From NCBI GenBank assembly GCA_020721865.1, contig DYLW01000008.1, positions 1 through 45,856 on the forward strand: a DNA stretch of 45,856 nt, written 5' to 3'. Under the pieces are notes generated by a model. That model was not told the DNA's origin. It did no database searches and saw only the letters and a list, made by a program, of their open reading frames with translations. Positions 8,875 through 17,739 of this stretch are shown here, one piece after another; position 1 is the stretch's first letter, and the number at the start of each line of letters is the position of its first letter. The stretch is from Leptospira biflexa. GTDB taxonomy: Bacteria > Spirochaetota > Leptospiria > Turneriellales > DYLW01. Both the position numbers and the translations under genes were made by a program.

Positions 8875-11800
8875 TTATATCCATTTGTTTATTGTATTCA
8901 TAAGAATTTGTTTATTCACCGGTTTAGTGATAAAATCATTCATCCCGGCAGACCTTGCCTCCACTTCGTCCTCCCTCTGGGCATTCGCCGTCATGGCAAT
9001 AATGGGAAGGGACGCACCCATTTCTCTCAGCTTCCTGGCCGATGTGTTACCATCCATCCTCGGCATCTGGATGTCCATAAAGATAAGCCGGAAAAACCCC
9101 TCCCCTTTTTCGCGGTAAATTTCCAGGGCTTCTTGCCCATCCCCGGCGTGGATCACGGAATATCCCAACCCTGTGAGCATCTTTTCTGCCACCACTCTGG
9201 AAATGTCATTATCTTCCACCAAAAGGATATGAATGTTCTCCTGCTTCTGCGGAATGATCTCATCGGCATTTTGCTCCGGAGAAATTCCGGAATCCTGCGA
9301 AACCGCCTTTGCCCTCTCCGGATAAAGAATCTCTGAAATGGCTTCAAACAGGTGCTTTTTCAATACCGGCATATTCATCAACCGGATTTCTATATTTTGG
9401 GAAGAGGTGCCCGTGGAGCCGTCCTCCACTGCGAGGAGGTTTTCCAGATAACACGTATCCATTATATCCACAACCAGAAGGACGGATAAAGGCTTTTCCT
9501 CCGCATGATTTCGATAATATTCCTGGACGGCGGTCAACAATTCTCTGTTTTCCGGATACTGCTTTTTTGTGTTTAAAATCAATATTTTTTCCGAGGAATC
9601 CCGAAGAAAATCCAGTGGATTCTCCATTTTTTTCAAATCCCCGTGATGAAAGCCCCAGTCAGAAAGTTGCATGGACATCACCTGGGAAAAAACCGGATCC
9701 CCCAGACCATAATAAATTGTTCTTTTTTTGACATCCTCTTCCCGGAAGGAATACAAATTCCTGATTTTTTGCTCCGGGACATCCCGGTAAGGGAAGGAAA
9801 TCCGGAATGTGGACCCTTTACCCGCCGGCATCCCCTCCATCAAACTGGGGGAAAAAACAGTAATACTGCCACCCAGTAAATTCAGCAGCTTTTTGGTAAT
9901 CACCAGGCCCAGGCCTGTCCCTCCAAAACGCCGGGATACGCTGGAATCCAACTGCTCAAAGGGTTTAAACAGGCTGGAAATCTTCTCCGGAGGTATGCCA
10001 ATACCGCTGTCATGGATTTCCGCTATGATGGAGTGCTCACCCTCTCCGGGGTATATGTGGATTACAATTTGGCCATTTTCCGAAAATTTTATGGCATTTC
10101 CCAGCAAATTCATGAAAATCTGACGCAAACGGTGACTGTCACCATAGATAAAATCCGGTATCCCGGAGGACATGAAACAATAGCAATTCAGATTTTTTTC
10201 CTGGGCACGGAGAGAGTTTATCAGAATTACTTCTTCCAGAAGCTCTCTTATGTTAATTATATCAATTTTTATATCCAATTTTCCGGCTTCTATCTTGGAA
10301 AAATCCAGAATATCATTGATGATATAGAGCAGGTTCTCCCCGCTTTTCCGAATTAAATCCAGATACTTCCTTTGCTCATTGGTTAAGGTGGTCTCGCTCA
10401 AAATGGTGGCCATCCCCAGAACCCCATTCATGGGAGTGCGGATTTCATGACTCATATTGGCCAGAAACTGGCTTTTTGCCCGATTTGCTTTTTCCGCTGC
10501 CTCTGCCATTTCCTGGGCTTTCCGGATGGAATCCTGCAGGGCTTCCTGCATTTTCTTTTTTTCAGAAATATCCAGAACGGTAATGAAACAGGATTCCTTT
10601 CCCTGAAACCGAATCCTCTTGGCAAACAACTCAATCCATTTCTCCTGTCCCTGGGGAGTTTTAATTTTCTGTATGAGTGAGCACGAGCCACCCATCTTCA
10701 CCGATTCACCAGAATCCAGACCGGAATCCACTTTTTTCTTCAGATCCGGGTTTGCTATGTGGAGAAAATATTCCAGAGGGTACAGAAGAAAATCCTTTCT
10801 GGGAAAACCAGAAATCGCACAAAGGGCTTTGTTTACATAGAGAAATCTTTGATCCCGGATTATCGCAATACCCAGAGATGACTGCTCAGCTAACATCCGG
10901 AACTTTTTTTCATTTTCTATTTTTTTAAACCGGATTTCTGCAATTCTGTTGGTGTTACGGATCACCTCCAGCGTGTGGATACTGCCCGCCCATTCTATGG
11001 GAATGCCCCAGACCTCTGCACGAAAGTTCTCACCGTTTTTGCGGATTTCTTTTGTATGGATAATGGAATCACGTCGCTTGGGATTTTGCGAAAGATTTTT
11101 CCGGATCAAAGGGTGACATTTACTATCCGCAAGATCATAACGGTTCATCCGGGCAAACTCCTCCCGGGTATATCCATAATCCCGGATGGCGGCCTGGTTT
11201 ACATCAAGGATTTTTCCGTCGTTGTCTGCAATAACCAGGGCATCCCCCATGGAATTGAAAAAATGGCGATACCGGTATTCACTCTCCACTTTTTTATCTT
11301 TTTCCCACTGGGCTAAATGTATAATATTGTAGAAAATAGACCTCAAAACAAAAGTCAATATTAAAATGGCCACATTTACGGAAAGAATCATGGGCAATCG
11401 CTGGATGGCATTAGGATCCCTGGATTTTATTATCAAGACACCATTTACGCCGATGAGTACTATCCCCCAGAACAACGTGAATAAACGACTCTTTCCAAAC
11501 CCGGAAATGACAATCCCAATGTTCCATATAACAGGAAAAATCAGGAGTAGATAAATAACTTCATCCTTCTTCTTTATGAAAAAGTAAGCTTGGGCAGAAA
11601 TAATCAGAATAAAAACAAAAGTCAACAAGAAATATGCAGCCAAAGTAGTCCGCCCATTCCACAATAGCAGCAGGACTCCCAAACCAGCGACCCCATAACA
11701 GGCGGAAAAAATGGCCGATGGCAGATTCCCGTGATAATAAAAGGACACCGCCGGGAAAACGGAAAGAATGATGGCAGCCACGGAAAGAACTCTCAGAATT

Positions 11801-11898
11801 TGCTCCAATATTTTCTGAAAGTATTTCCGGACTTCCGGCCTCACGGACGGCGGAGTGGTAAATCTCTGAAAAATACGCATGGCCCGCCATTTGCCCAT
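8875..11898 (-). CDS. Hybrid sensor histidine kinase/response regulator
   Basis: A 1007-residue membrane kinase. Order: six or so membrane segments (about 35-200), PAS (about 210-330), second PAS (about 340-465), HisKA with [10 protein letters not shown], HATPase_c with [15 protein letters not shown] and GGTGLGL, a degenerate receiver-like segment, and a C-terminal receiver ([10 protein letters not shown], phosphoacceptor in [17 protein letters not shown], Lys in ITKPV). It should autophosphorylate and relay to its own receiver; there is no HPt domain, so the final target is elsewhere. The start at 11898 sits 5 nt after a good promoter, which fits a leaderless mRNA. The phosphatase gene follows on the same strand, a possible shared pathway. 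Confidence 0.9.
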   Translation of the reverse strand: MGKWRAMRIFQRFTTPPSVRPEVRKYFQKILEQILRVLSVAAIILSVFPAVSFYYHGNLPSAIFSACYGVAGLGVLLLLWNGRTTLAAYFLLTFVFILIISAQAYFFIKKKDEVIYLLLIFPVIWNIGIVISGFGKSRLFTLFWGIVLIGVNGVLIIKSRDPNAIQRLPMILSVNVAILILTFVLRSIFYNIIHLAQWEKDKKVESEYRYRHFFNSMGDALVIADNDGKILDVNQAAIRDYGYTREEFARMNRYDLADSKCHPLIRKNLSQNPKRRDSIIHTKEIRKNGENFRAEVWGIPIEWAGSIHTLEVIRNTNRIAEIRFKKIENEKKFRMLAEQSSLGIAIIRDQRFLYVNKALCAISGFPRKDFLLYPLEYFLHIANPDLKKKVDSGLDSGESVKMGGSCSLIQKIKTPQGQEKWIELFAKRIRFQGKESCFITVLDISEKKKMQEALQDSIRKAQEMAEAAEKANRAKSQFLANMSHEIRTPMNGVLGMATILSETTLTNEQRKYLDLIRKSGENLLYIINDILDFSKIEAGKLDIKIDIINIRELLEEVILINSLRAQEKNLNCYCFMSSGIPDFIYGDSHRLRQIFMNLLGNAIKFSENGQIVIHIYPGEGEHSIIAEIHDSGIGIPPEKISSLFKPFEQLDSSVSRRFGGTGLGLVITKKLLNLLGGSITVFSPSLMEGMPAGKGSTFRISFPYRDVPEQKIRNLYSFREEDVKKRTIYYGLGDPVFSQVMSMQLSDWGFHHGDLKKMENPLDFLRDSSEKILILNTKKQYPENRELLTAVQEYYRNHAEEKPLSVLLVVDIMDTCYLENLLAVEDGSTGTSSQNIEIRLMNMPVLKKHLFEAISEILYPERAKAVSQDSGISPEQNADEIIPQKQENIHILLVEDNDISRVVAEKMLTGLGYSVIHAGDGQEALEIYREKGEGFFRLIFMDIQMPRMDGNTSARKLREMGASLPIIAMTANAQREDEVEARSAGMNDFITKPVNKQILMNTINKWI

Positions 11899-11903
11899 GG
11901 GTT

Positions 11904-11931
11904 ACAGTATCAAATCTTTCACAATTGTCAA
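11904..11931 (-). promoter_or_regulatory. Leaderless promoter of the hybrid kinase gene
   Basis: On the minus strand TTGACA (11931-11926), a 16-nt spacer and TACTGT (11909-11904) are followed by only 5 nt and then the ATG at 11898. The geometry is the same as at 16795-16822 and 45535-45562. Confidence 0.6.
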
Positions 11932-11979
11932 CAACTTAATAAGGACAGCTTTGGCCAAAATACCACCCATCGACAAACC

Positions 11980-13068
11980 CTACCTGCCCAGAAGATAGAG
12001 ATCCCTTCCCCCCTCTGTGGACGACTCATCATAAATCCGTGCCAGGAATCCTGCTTCCTTCATGCGACCTTCTGCATCCTGTAAAGAAATATTGGGTTTC
12101 TCTAATAGTCCCCAGTAGTACATATCATTGTACTTGTGTTTGAAACGTATATTAGCCGGGTTGATCCGCAAAATATCTCCCAGAAGCATTTTCATGGATT
12201 CAATATCCCCCTCCGGGTTGGACGGTGGTTTTGGATTAATTTTAGGCTGTGCCCGGTTTTTCAGGATACCTTCCAGATAACGGATATCCCCATTTTTTCC
12301 CTTCTGCACGGCAATTTTGACCGCTTCACCCACTTCCAGTTCGCCGTATTTTTCCAATAGGTTTTCTACAAACTGGTGTTTCACGGCCTCTGGATCTTTG
12401 GCATAATTTCCATTTTCCACAAAACTGGAAAGCATTCCCCGAATAGTTTTTAAATCTTCCAGAATGTTTTTCTGTTCTTGATTCGTATAATTTGTATTTA
12501 TGTTTATGTTTATCTCCTTTGGGGATACTGGATCCCCCCCCTGGGAGATAGAATAATTCCCCCCAGAGGGATATTTTGCTACCCCCCTGAGGGATATAAT
12601 TTTATCCCGGTATCTGTCAATATCCATCTGGGAACCGGGGTAATCAAACCGAAAATGATACCGGGTGGATGACCGGCCGTTTCCAGGGGCATAGCTGATC
12701 AACCCGTTTTTGACCAGATCCCGGCGTGCCTCCTGCAGGGATTTTTTTGTCTTGAAGCCGGTCAATTTCAGCAGGGTATCCGTCCCCGGCCAGACCATTT
12801 TAAAAGTTTCATCGGTGAATCTGCACAAAACCGGATATAATGTTCTCCCACCGGCGGACAGTTTTGCCCAGACCCCGGATTCAATGATATCATGCATGAA
12901 TTTAAAAAATAAAAAATTCTGTGATTCCTTTTCTTCCAAATTTGCCCCTTGTCTCTCTTCCCTTTGTCCACCAATCCGCCCGATGGGGAATGCATTCGTA
13001 TAAATCACGGGAATGCCATTCCTCCGGCGGATATCCGTCCTTCCCGCAGACTCCGCTGGGGAGTCCAT
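11980..13068 (-). CDS. Replication-initiator-like winged-helix protein (Rep)
   Basis: A protein of up to 362 residues. Around residues 60-140 it has a winged-helix pattern (SGVWAKLSAGGRTLYPVL, then TDTLLKLTGFKTKKSLQEARRDLVKNGLI) like those of plasmid initiators and DnaD-type replication proteins. A Gly/Asn-rich middle and a helical C-terminal half follow. Position directly after parA-parB on the same strand is the arrangement of Leptospira secondary replicons, which is the main reason for calling it Rep. The start is uncertain: ATG at 13068 lacks a Shine-Dalgarno site, and GTG at 13008 or TTG at 12939 (aggggcaaa before it) are alternatives. A transcriptional regulator cannot be excluded. Confidence 0.6.
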   Translation of the reverse strand: MDSPAESAGRTDIRRRNGIPVIYTNAFPIGRIGGQREERQGANLEEKESQNFLFFKFMHDIIESGVWAKLSAGGRTLYPVLCRFTDETFKMVWPGTDTLLKLTGFKTKKSLQEARRDLVKNGLISYAPGNGRSSTRYHFRFDYPGSQMDIDRYRDKIISLRGVAKYPSGGNYSISQGGDPVSPKEINININTNYTNQEQKNILEDLKTIRGMLSSFVENGNYAKDPEAVKHQFVENLLEKYGELEVGEAVKIAVQKGKNGDIRYLEGILKNRAQPKINPKPPSNPEGDIESMKMLLGDILRINPANIRFKHKYNDMYYWGLLEKPNISLQDAEGRMKEAGFLARIYDESSTEGGRDLYLLGR

Positions 13069-13125
13069 GGAAAAGGTTTTCCACGGCGTAACGCCGATGG
13101 TCGTTTAGAAAGGGCTCCGTTTTTT

Positions 13126-13151
13126 AAAAAAAATTGCTTATTTTTAAGCAA
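13126..13151 (-). terminator. Intrinsic terminator or attenuator on the parAB-rep strand
   Basis: On the minus strand TTGCTTA-AAAA-TAAGCAA (13151-13134) forms a 7-bp stem with a 4-nt loop, followed by eight T (13133-13126). It lies after parB and before rep, so it could end parAB transcription or attenuate read-through into rep. Confidence 0.6.
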
Positions 13152-13158
13152 AAAACGA

Positions 13159-13251
13159 TTGACAAGATGTTGGCTATGTTGTTATGTCCCATATCCAATA
13201 AGTTCCCTTTGGAGCCCTTTCTCGGGATATGCTTGCATATCCCTTTTTTTT
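13159..13251 (+). ncRNA. Possible counter-transcribed RNA opposite the rep leader
   Basis: On the plus strand TTGACA (13159-13164), an 18-nt spacer and a weak TATGTC (13183-13188) are followed about 35 nt later by a strong hairpin, GGGATATGC-TT-GCATATCCC (13224-13243), and eight T. This would give an RNA of about 55-60 nt ending in an intrinsic terminator, antisense to the untranslated leader of rep. Plasmid copy-number RNAs are built this way. The -10 match is poor, so the call is tentative. Confidence 0.4.
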
Positions 13252-13352
13252 CTCTATCTTTTTTACTTTCCACAATGTGACATAATACATGACTTGGCAA
13301 GTCTTTTTTCCCCACCGCAAAAGAAAAAAGCATTTTTAAAGCAGTAATGGAA

Positions 13353-14258
13353 TCAGGAAAGACCTTTGATTGCGATTGTGAGAATCCGGGCCAATTGGTT
13401 TTCCAATTCTTCCAGAGGAAAAGAAAAATCCTGTCTATGGAGAAATTCCACCTCAAAGCGGATTTTCTTTTCATCCAGCCACTCTGCCCGGACAAGCATA
13501 TCGTTAGCGGAGAGTTTGGTGGTTTTTTTCGCAGGAATGGAGGTTTCCGGCTCCGGGGTTCCTGGGGAGTTCCCGGTTTCTGTGTTATTGGATGTGGTTT
13601 TGGCGGGATTTTTCAGAAAATTCTTGGCTTTTTTGACTGTCCCCATTTCTCCGCTCAGAAAGGATTGCAGAAACTCCTCACCCAGGTTCTTTTTGATGGC
13701 CTGGGCATACTGGACCAGTAGATTTTTATGCTCAATCCCAGCTTCGGAGGCCTTTTTCAGGTTTTCTGCCGGAATTTCAGCAATGGAAATTATTTCACTG
13801 ATATAATTACGGGATTTTCCAATGATTTCCGATAATTTTTGGTCAGTATAGTCAAAATCCTCTTTGAGTTTTTTATAGGAAAACGCTTCTTCCACCGCAT
13901 TCAGGTTTTCCCGTTGCAGGTTTTCAATCACGGCCAGTTTATATTTTTCCCGGGCATCTTTTTTTAAGATCCGGCATTCTATTTCACTCCAGCCCAGTAA
14001 ACGGGCAGCCCGGAAACGTCGTTCTCCGGCAATAATGGAATACTGGGAGGTACCCGCTTTTTTGGTGACCACGATGGGCTGTAAAAGGCCCTCTGTTGCC
14101 AGGCTTTCGGCCAGGGATTGGATATTGACATCCCTGTCCTTTCTGGGCTGGTCATCAGAGGGAATAATCTGGCCAATGGGAATCTTCCGTATTGCCCCAT
14201 CAATATCGGCCGCAAAAATATCAGCAGCGGATTCCAGCTTCTTACTTTTGGATGCCAT
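13353..14258 (-). CDS. parB: ParB partition protein
   Basis: A 301-residue centromere-binding CTPase. It has the ParB/Srx fold with IIPSDDQPRKDRD, then the Arg-rich GERRFRAARLLGW nucleotide-binding motif and ENLQRENLNAVEEA, followed by the HTH region (YTDQKLSEIIGKSRNYISEI), a Pro/Thr-rich linker and a C-terminal dimer domain. An ATG exists upstream at 14402, but the ATG at 14258 has AAGGAAG 6 nt before it and starts the family-like MASKSKK; it overlaps the end of parA by 17 bp. Together with ParA it should segregate the replicon carrying this locus. The parS site is not known; the palindromes at 15134 and 16746 are candidates. Confidence 0.92.
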   Translation of the reverse strand: MASKSKKLESAADIFAADIDGAIRKIPIGQIIPSDDQPRKDRDVNIQSLAESLATEGLLQPIVVTKKAGTSQYSIIAGERRFRAARLLGWSEIECRILKKDAREKYKLAVIENLQRENLNAVEEAFSYKKLKEDFDYTDQKLSEIIGKSRNYISEIISIAEIPAENLKKASEAGIEHKNLLVQYAQAIKKNLGEEFLQSFLSGEMGTVKKAKNFLKNPAKTTSNNTETGNSPGTPEPETSIPAKKTTKLSANDMLVRAEWLDEKKIRFEVEFLHRQDFSFPLEELENQLARILTIAIKGLS

Positions 14259-15024
14259 GGATAACTTCCTTAACAAATGCAAAGTATTCTTTTGATTGTT
14301 TGACCGATGGATTATAGTCCAGCAGGGATTGCCGGGAAAGATGGCTCTCTCCCACGGCAACACCGGTGGAAATGGAACTTTCAAAGACAGGAAAATAATC
14401 ATTGATTACGGGCAGAATGGTTTTTGTCAGAATGGTATTGCTTTTCAACTGGGTAATCAGGGCACCCAGAATGGTCAAGGACGGATTGATCCTCCTTTTT
14501 ATGCTTTCTATGGTGTTCTGGAGGCCTTTTATCCCGTCGATGGAGAATTTTTCGGCCTGGAGCGGGATAACCACATAATTGGAAGCCACCAATGCGTTCA
14601 CGGTAAAAATGGACAAACTGGGCGGGCAATCTATCACAATAAAATCATACTGATCTTTGATCTCTCCAATGGCATCCCTCAGGATATAAGGGGCTTCCAC
14701 ATTTAATGTGCCCAGCTCCACTTCCGCCAGGCTGATTTTGGATGGCAGGATATCCAGTTTTTCATACTTTGTGGATAGGATTATTTTTTTGGGGCTTATT
14801 TTTTGGCTGAACAAATCAGCGGCTGATTTTGGAAGGGAATCCACTTCTGTGAAAATTCCGGAGCTGTTCCCCTGCGGATCCATGTCAATGAGCAGAGTAC
14901 GGTATCCCTCCAGAGATAATCCATGGGCAAGATTGATGGCAGTGGTGGTTTTCCCCTCCCCTCCCTTCTGGTTTGCAATTGCAATGATGTTCAGATTTTT
15001 CGTTTTTGTGTTTTCGCTTGTCAT
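14242..15024 (-). CDS. parA: ParA partition ATPase
   Basis: A 260-residue deviant-Walker ATPase of the ParA/Soj type. The P-loop is KGGEGKTT (residues 20-27) with the signature Lys; the usual Val before GKT is Glu. LLIDMDPQGNSSG is the A' motif and FIVIDCPPSL the Walker B. There is no N-terminal HTH extension, so it belongs to the short, chromosome-like class and probably does not repress its own promoter directly. GGTGG lies about 4 nt and AGGA about 12 nt before the ATG. It is the first gene of parA-parB-rep and diverges from the Fis-type regulator gene across a 192-bp gap. Confidence 0.93.
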   Translation of the reverse strand: MTSENTKTKNLNIIAIANQKGGEGKTTTAINLAHGLSLEGYRTLLIDMDPQGNSSGIFTEVDSLPKSAADLFSQKISPKKIILSTKYEKLDILPSKISLAEVELGTLNVEAPYILRDAIGEIKDQYDFIVIDCPPSLSIFTVNALVASNYVVIPLQAEKFSIDGIKGLQNTIESIKRRINPSLTILGALITQLKSNTILTKTILPVINDYFPVFESSISTGVAVGESHLSRQSLLDYNPSVKQSKEYFAFVKEVIHGIQK

Positions 15025-15133
15025 AATGCCACCATTTCCTAAGTTTCAACTCCAGGTTTTTTTTCTCCTGTCAAGAAGAATGTATCTTTTCCTAAAAAAA
15101 ATACCCATTCTCTCCGGAACCCTTGCTTTCATT

Positions 15134-15147
15134 GTCGGATGTCCGAC
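15134..15147. promoter_or_regulatory. 14-bp palindrome (operator or parS candidate), copy 1
   Basis: GTCGGATGTCCGAC is a 6-2-6 inverted repeat in the gap between divergent parA and the Fis-type regulator gene. Its reverse complement is found exactly at 16746-16759. Confidence 0.6.
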
Positions 15148-15216
15148 GTGAGAAAACAGGAAAAATATTGACGCAGGATTAAAAATGATCGATCTGGTAA
15201 GGTTATCTGAGGGAAA

Positions 15217-16764
15217 ATGGCAAGAGTGGACGATTTTTGGTTTTATTTTAATCGCTGGATCCAGAAAGAACCGGTGGTATTTTCCCGCCTTCTGTTCCCT
15301 CTTGGCCGCTCTATGTTTGCTCTGGAGGTTGGTTCGTCTGGGGATTTCCATTTTTTTTTTACTGATTCCCCGGATTTTTCCGGTTTTTCCCATGAGGATA
15401 GGGATAATTCCATTCAGGCAAAAGCCCGATTGGTGAATATCGTTATGGACCAGAGTCTGGATGCACGGGAAAACCAGAAGAAAATTTCCCCGGAGTGGAA
15501 GAAAAACGGGCTCCCTCCCCTTCCCCTCCCCTCGGATAATTGGGAAAAATACTGGCTGGAATCCACCATTTCTCTGTCCTATGCGGAAAAAAACCTGGTT
15601 ACTATGCAGTTTTTCTGGGATTTAACCCCCGAGCGGGCAAAAAAAGCCGGCTTTGCTTTTCCTGCGGCATCGGAACGTTCAACCATCCGCACCAGCGAAT
15701 CCCTTCCGATATCTCTGGATGCACTTTCCGGCATCATCTCCGGGCAGACGGATTTGCGGGAATTTGCGGAAAATGCTCTTCTGCGGTTGCTTAATGATGC
15801 AAATTTTTCCCCCTATTTTTCCGGTTTTCACCCATTTTTCCTGGGAAATTTTCCGGAATACGACGCATTGAATAAGGCTCTGGGAGAAAACAGGAAGATA
15901 TATTTTCTGAATGGCCAGGACGGGACGGGCAAATGCCGTTTTTTTTATTCCCATCTCCGGCTCCGTGCATTGAGGATTTCTCCGGAAATTATCCGGATTT
16001 TAGCGGAAATTCCCCGGTTACGTACCGAGGGAATTCTCATGTTTCAAAAAGATAATGATGAATTGCTTCTGTCTCCAGCCCGGAAAATCCAGGAAATTGC
16101 TCCCAATCCCGGGTGCGACCGGTTTTTATTTATTCCGGAAATTATGGATCTTTCTCCGGATGAGTTAAAATATCTTGAGGATTTTATCCGGCAGGATGAC
16201 CCATCGGATTTTATATTTATTTTATCCAGATACAACATAGAGGTGGGTAAAGACGCTGGCCTTGTGGACGCGTTTTTAATGGAAATTCTCCTCCGGAACA
16301 GGATTATTTTTCCATCCGTTTCCGGGATTCTGTCCCGTTCCTATGGGAAAGAGATGCTGGCGGAGATCATAGAAAACCATTATTCTGCTGTGCTATCCGC
16401 CCGGATCGGCAAGGAAGAATCCCGGATAGCCTTACAGAAAATGATGGAAACCATTATGGATCATACTAAAAATTCCCACAATTTGCAGCCACTTTTTTTT
16501 ATTGGTCAGGATATGGCCACCGTTCCAGCGGGGAACAAAAACCCGGGTCGATGGCTGGATGATTCACTCTCGGAAGGGAAATTGCTGCGGGATATTATCG
16601 CATCTATTGAAAAAGCATCCATCGAATACGCATATAAACATATTGCGGAGAGCCAGCAGGAAGTGGCGGATTTTCTGGGAATATCCCGTGGATCCCTCCA
16701 GCATAAATTAAAAAAATTCCGGCTTGGTTATTCAGAACCGGATGTGTCGGACATCCGACACTAA
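15217..16764 (+). CDS. Fis-type HTH regulator with degenerate AAA+ (NtrC-like) region
   Basis: A 515-residue protein. The C-terminus (about 455-505) has a Fis/NtrC-type HTH (ESQQEVADFLGISRGSLQHKLKKFRLG). Upstream, GQDGTGKC (233-240) looks like a Walker A loop and FLFIPEIMDLSPDELKYLEDFI (about 303) parallels the Walker B helix of sigma-54 activators, but with Pro for the key Asp and no GAFTGA loop. The first 200 residues match nothing I recognise. It probably binds DNA but does not activate sigma-54 by ATP hydrolysis. GAGGGAAA precedes the ATG. Identical palindromes lie upstream and across its stop codon, which suggests autoregulation or a partition role. Confidence 0.65.
   Translation: MARVDDFWFYFNRWIQKEPVVFSRLLFPLGRSMFALEVGSSGDFHFFFTDSPDFSGFSHEDRDNSIQAKARLVNIVMDQSLDARENQKKISPEWKKNGLPPLPLPSDNWEKYWLESTISLSYAEKNLVTMQFFWDLTPERAKKAGFAFPAASERSTIRTSESLPISLDALSGIISGQTDLREFAENALLRLLNDANFSPYFSGFHPFFLGNFPEYDALNKALGENRKIYFLNGQDGTGKCRFFYSHLRLRALRISPEIIRILAEIPRLRTEGILMFQKDNDELLLSPARKIQEIAPNPGCDRFLFIPEIMDLSPDELKYLEDFIRQDDPSDFIFILSRYNIEVGKDAGLVDAFLMEILLRNRIIFPSVSGILSRSYGKEMLAEIIENHYSAVLSARIGKEESRIALQKMMETIMDHTKNSHNLQPLFFIGQDMATVPAGNKNPGRWLDDSLSEGKLLRDIIASIEKASIEYAYKHIAESQQEVADFLGISRGSLQHKLKKFRLGYSEPDVSDIRH
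16746..16760. promoter_or_regulatory. 14-bp palindrome (operator or parS candidate), copy 2
   Basis: GTCGGACATCCGACA overlaps the last codons of the Fis-type regulator gene, about 35 bp upstream of the -35 box of the next gene. It is the exact reverse complement of the copy at 15133-15147. Confidence 0.6.
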
Positions 16765-16794
16765 TATATTGCATAAAAAATATACAAATATCGG

Positions 16795-16822
16795 TTGACT
16801 TTTTGTGTTTTTGCCGTATTAT
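16795..16822 (+). promoter_or_regulatory. Leaderless promoter of the secreted-protein gene
   Basis: TTGACT (16795-16800), a 16-nt spacer and TATTAT (16817-16822) lie 5 nt before the ATG at 16828. There is no room for a Shine-Dalgarno site between the expected start of transcription and the ATG. Confidence 0.65.
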
Positions 16823-16827
16823 GTCTC

Positions 16828-17679
16828 ATGCGATGGGCAAAAACCATTAAATCCATGCTTTTTGTGGGGATTTTCCTGCTTGCGGGGGCGAATGCCTCTG
16901 CCCATGGGAATTTCCATCCGCAGAATCTGCCGGCACAGGATTTCATCGCAGGATTATTTTCCGGAATGGAAACCGCTTCCAGACTTCCGGAAAGCGGGAA
17001 AAGGGCAGGGGAGTTGTCCGGGAATACCCTGGAAAAAATATCCTCCGGCGTGCTCCGGGTAATCCGGTTTGTTCCGGGTCCCACCCTGATTGTTGATGCC
17101 ACCATCGCCGGCGATAAAATTGTCCGCAGCATGCCGATGGCGAATACACAGAAGAGACACCTTGCGGTCAGAGTTTCCCACAAAAAGCAAAATATAAATC
17201 AAACCAAAAAGTCTGAACCTCCGTTTTTTATAATAGCCCATCCGGAGATTCTACCCAAAAATATACCATTTACCACAGTGTCCATGGGAGGAATTTTACC
17301 GGCGGGAGTTTCCGGAAATCAGTCAGCATTCTCCACGGATTCCCGGGACGGCAATCGCCGTGTATTGCCAGAAGGGCAAAGTGGAATTTCCTTGGGGATT
17401 TGGGAAAATGGGGAAGGGGAGTCCCGCCATTTTTATGCCCTTGCAATGGGTTTATTATATTCCGGCAATGGAGAAAAACATACTCTTCCTAGTTATTTTA
17501 ACGAAGAGAGCAGGGGAGGCGGACATTTATTTTTTACGGCCACCCACAATAAAAGCGTTCATCCGGGAACTATTCTTCCAAGGCGGCTTTCCCAAACCAT
17601 GACCCAATACAATAAACTGGTCCATAGTAATCGGATTTTTGGACGTTTTAGCCTCTCTTCTCTGCCGTTCTTTTCATAA
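16828..17679 (+). CDS. Secreted protein of unknown function
   Basis: A 283-residue protein with a textbook signal peptide (MRWAKTIKSMLFVGIFLLAG, cleavage likely after ANASA). The mature part shows no known domain; it has a short stretch ITKFVPG-like near residue 80 and many Gly/Ser/His residues toward the C-terminus. The reading frame continues upstream to a TTG at 16795, but that codon is the -35 box of the promoter, so the ATG at 16828 is the start. It stands alone between the Fis-type regulator, whose 3' palindrome could control it, and the exonuclease gene. Confidence 0.65.
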   Translation: MRWAKTIKSMLFVGIFLLAGANASAHGNFHPQNLPAQDFIAGLFSGMETASRLPESGKRAGELSGNTLEKISSGVLRVIRFVPGPTLIVDATIAGDKIVRSMPMANTQKRHLAVRVSHKKQNINQTKKSEPPFFIIAHPEILPKNIPFTTVSMGGILPAGVSGNQSAFSTDSRDGNRRVLPEGQSGISLGIWENGEGESRHFYALAMGLLYSGNGEKHTLPSYFNEESRGGGHLFFTATHNKSVHPGTILPRRLSQTMTQYNKLVHSNRIFGRFSLSSLPFFS

Positions 17680-17702
17680 ATTTAACCCGCCATAACCTTT
17701 TT

Positions 17703-17731
17703 TTGTCGACGATGTCTCCCGGAATTATGAT
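17703..17731 (+). promoter_or_regulatory. Leaderless promoter of the exonuclease gene
   Basis: TTGTCG (17703-17708), a 17-nt spacer and TATGAT (17726-17731) are followed by 8 nt and the ATG at 17740. The layout again predicts a transcript beginning at or within 2 nt of the start codon. Confidence 0.55.
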
Positions 17732-17739
17732 TGGGATTT

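Larger units (their letters stand above)
13069..13352. other. Inverted-repeat-rich region between rep and parB (possible ori/control region)
   Basis: This 284-bp gap has no gene but is full of symmetry: GGAAAA-GG-TTTTCC (13071-13084) and CGGCGT-A-ACGCCG (13084-13096) beside the rep start; a 12-bp inverted repeat AGAAAGGGCTCC (13107-13118) with its complement at 13211-13222; two terminator-like hairpins; GACTTG-G-CAAGTC (13291-13303); and GTGACATAATAC (13277-13288), which resembles the repeat at the window start. Such density is expected of a replication control region. No DnaA box or iteron array was found by eye. Confidence 0.55.

Noticed and set aside
13124..13495. 123-codon minus-strand ORF overlapping the parB end
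   Set aside because: It is another frame of parB running into the control region, with no ribosome site or domain.
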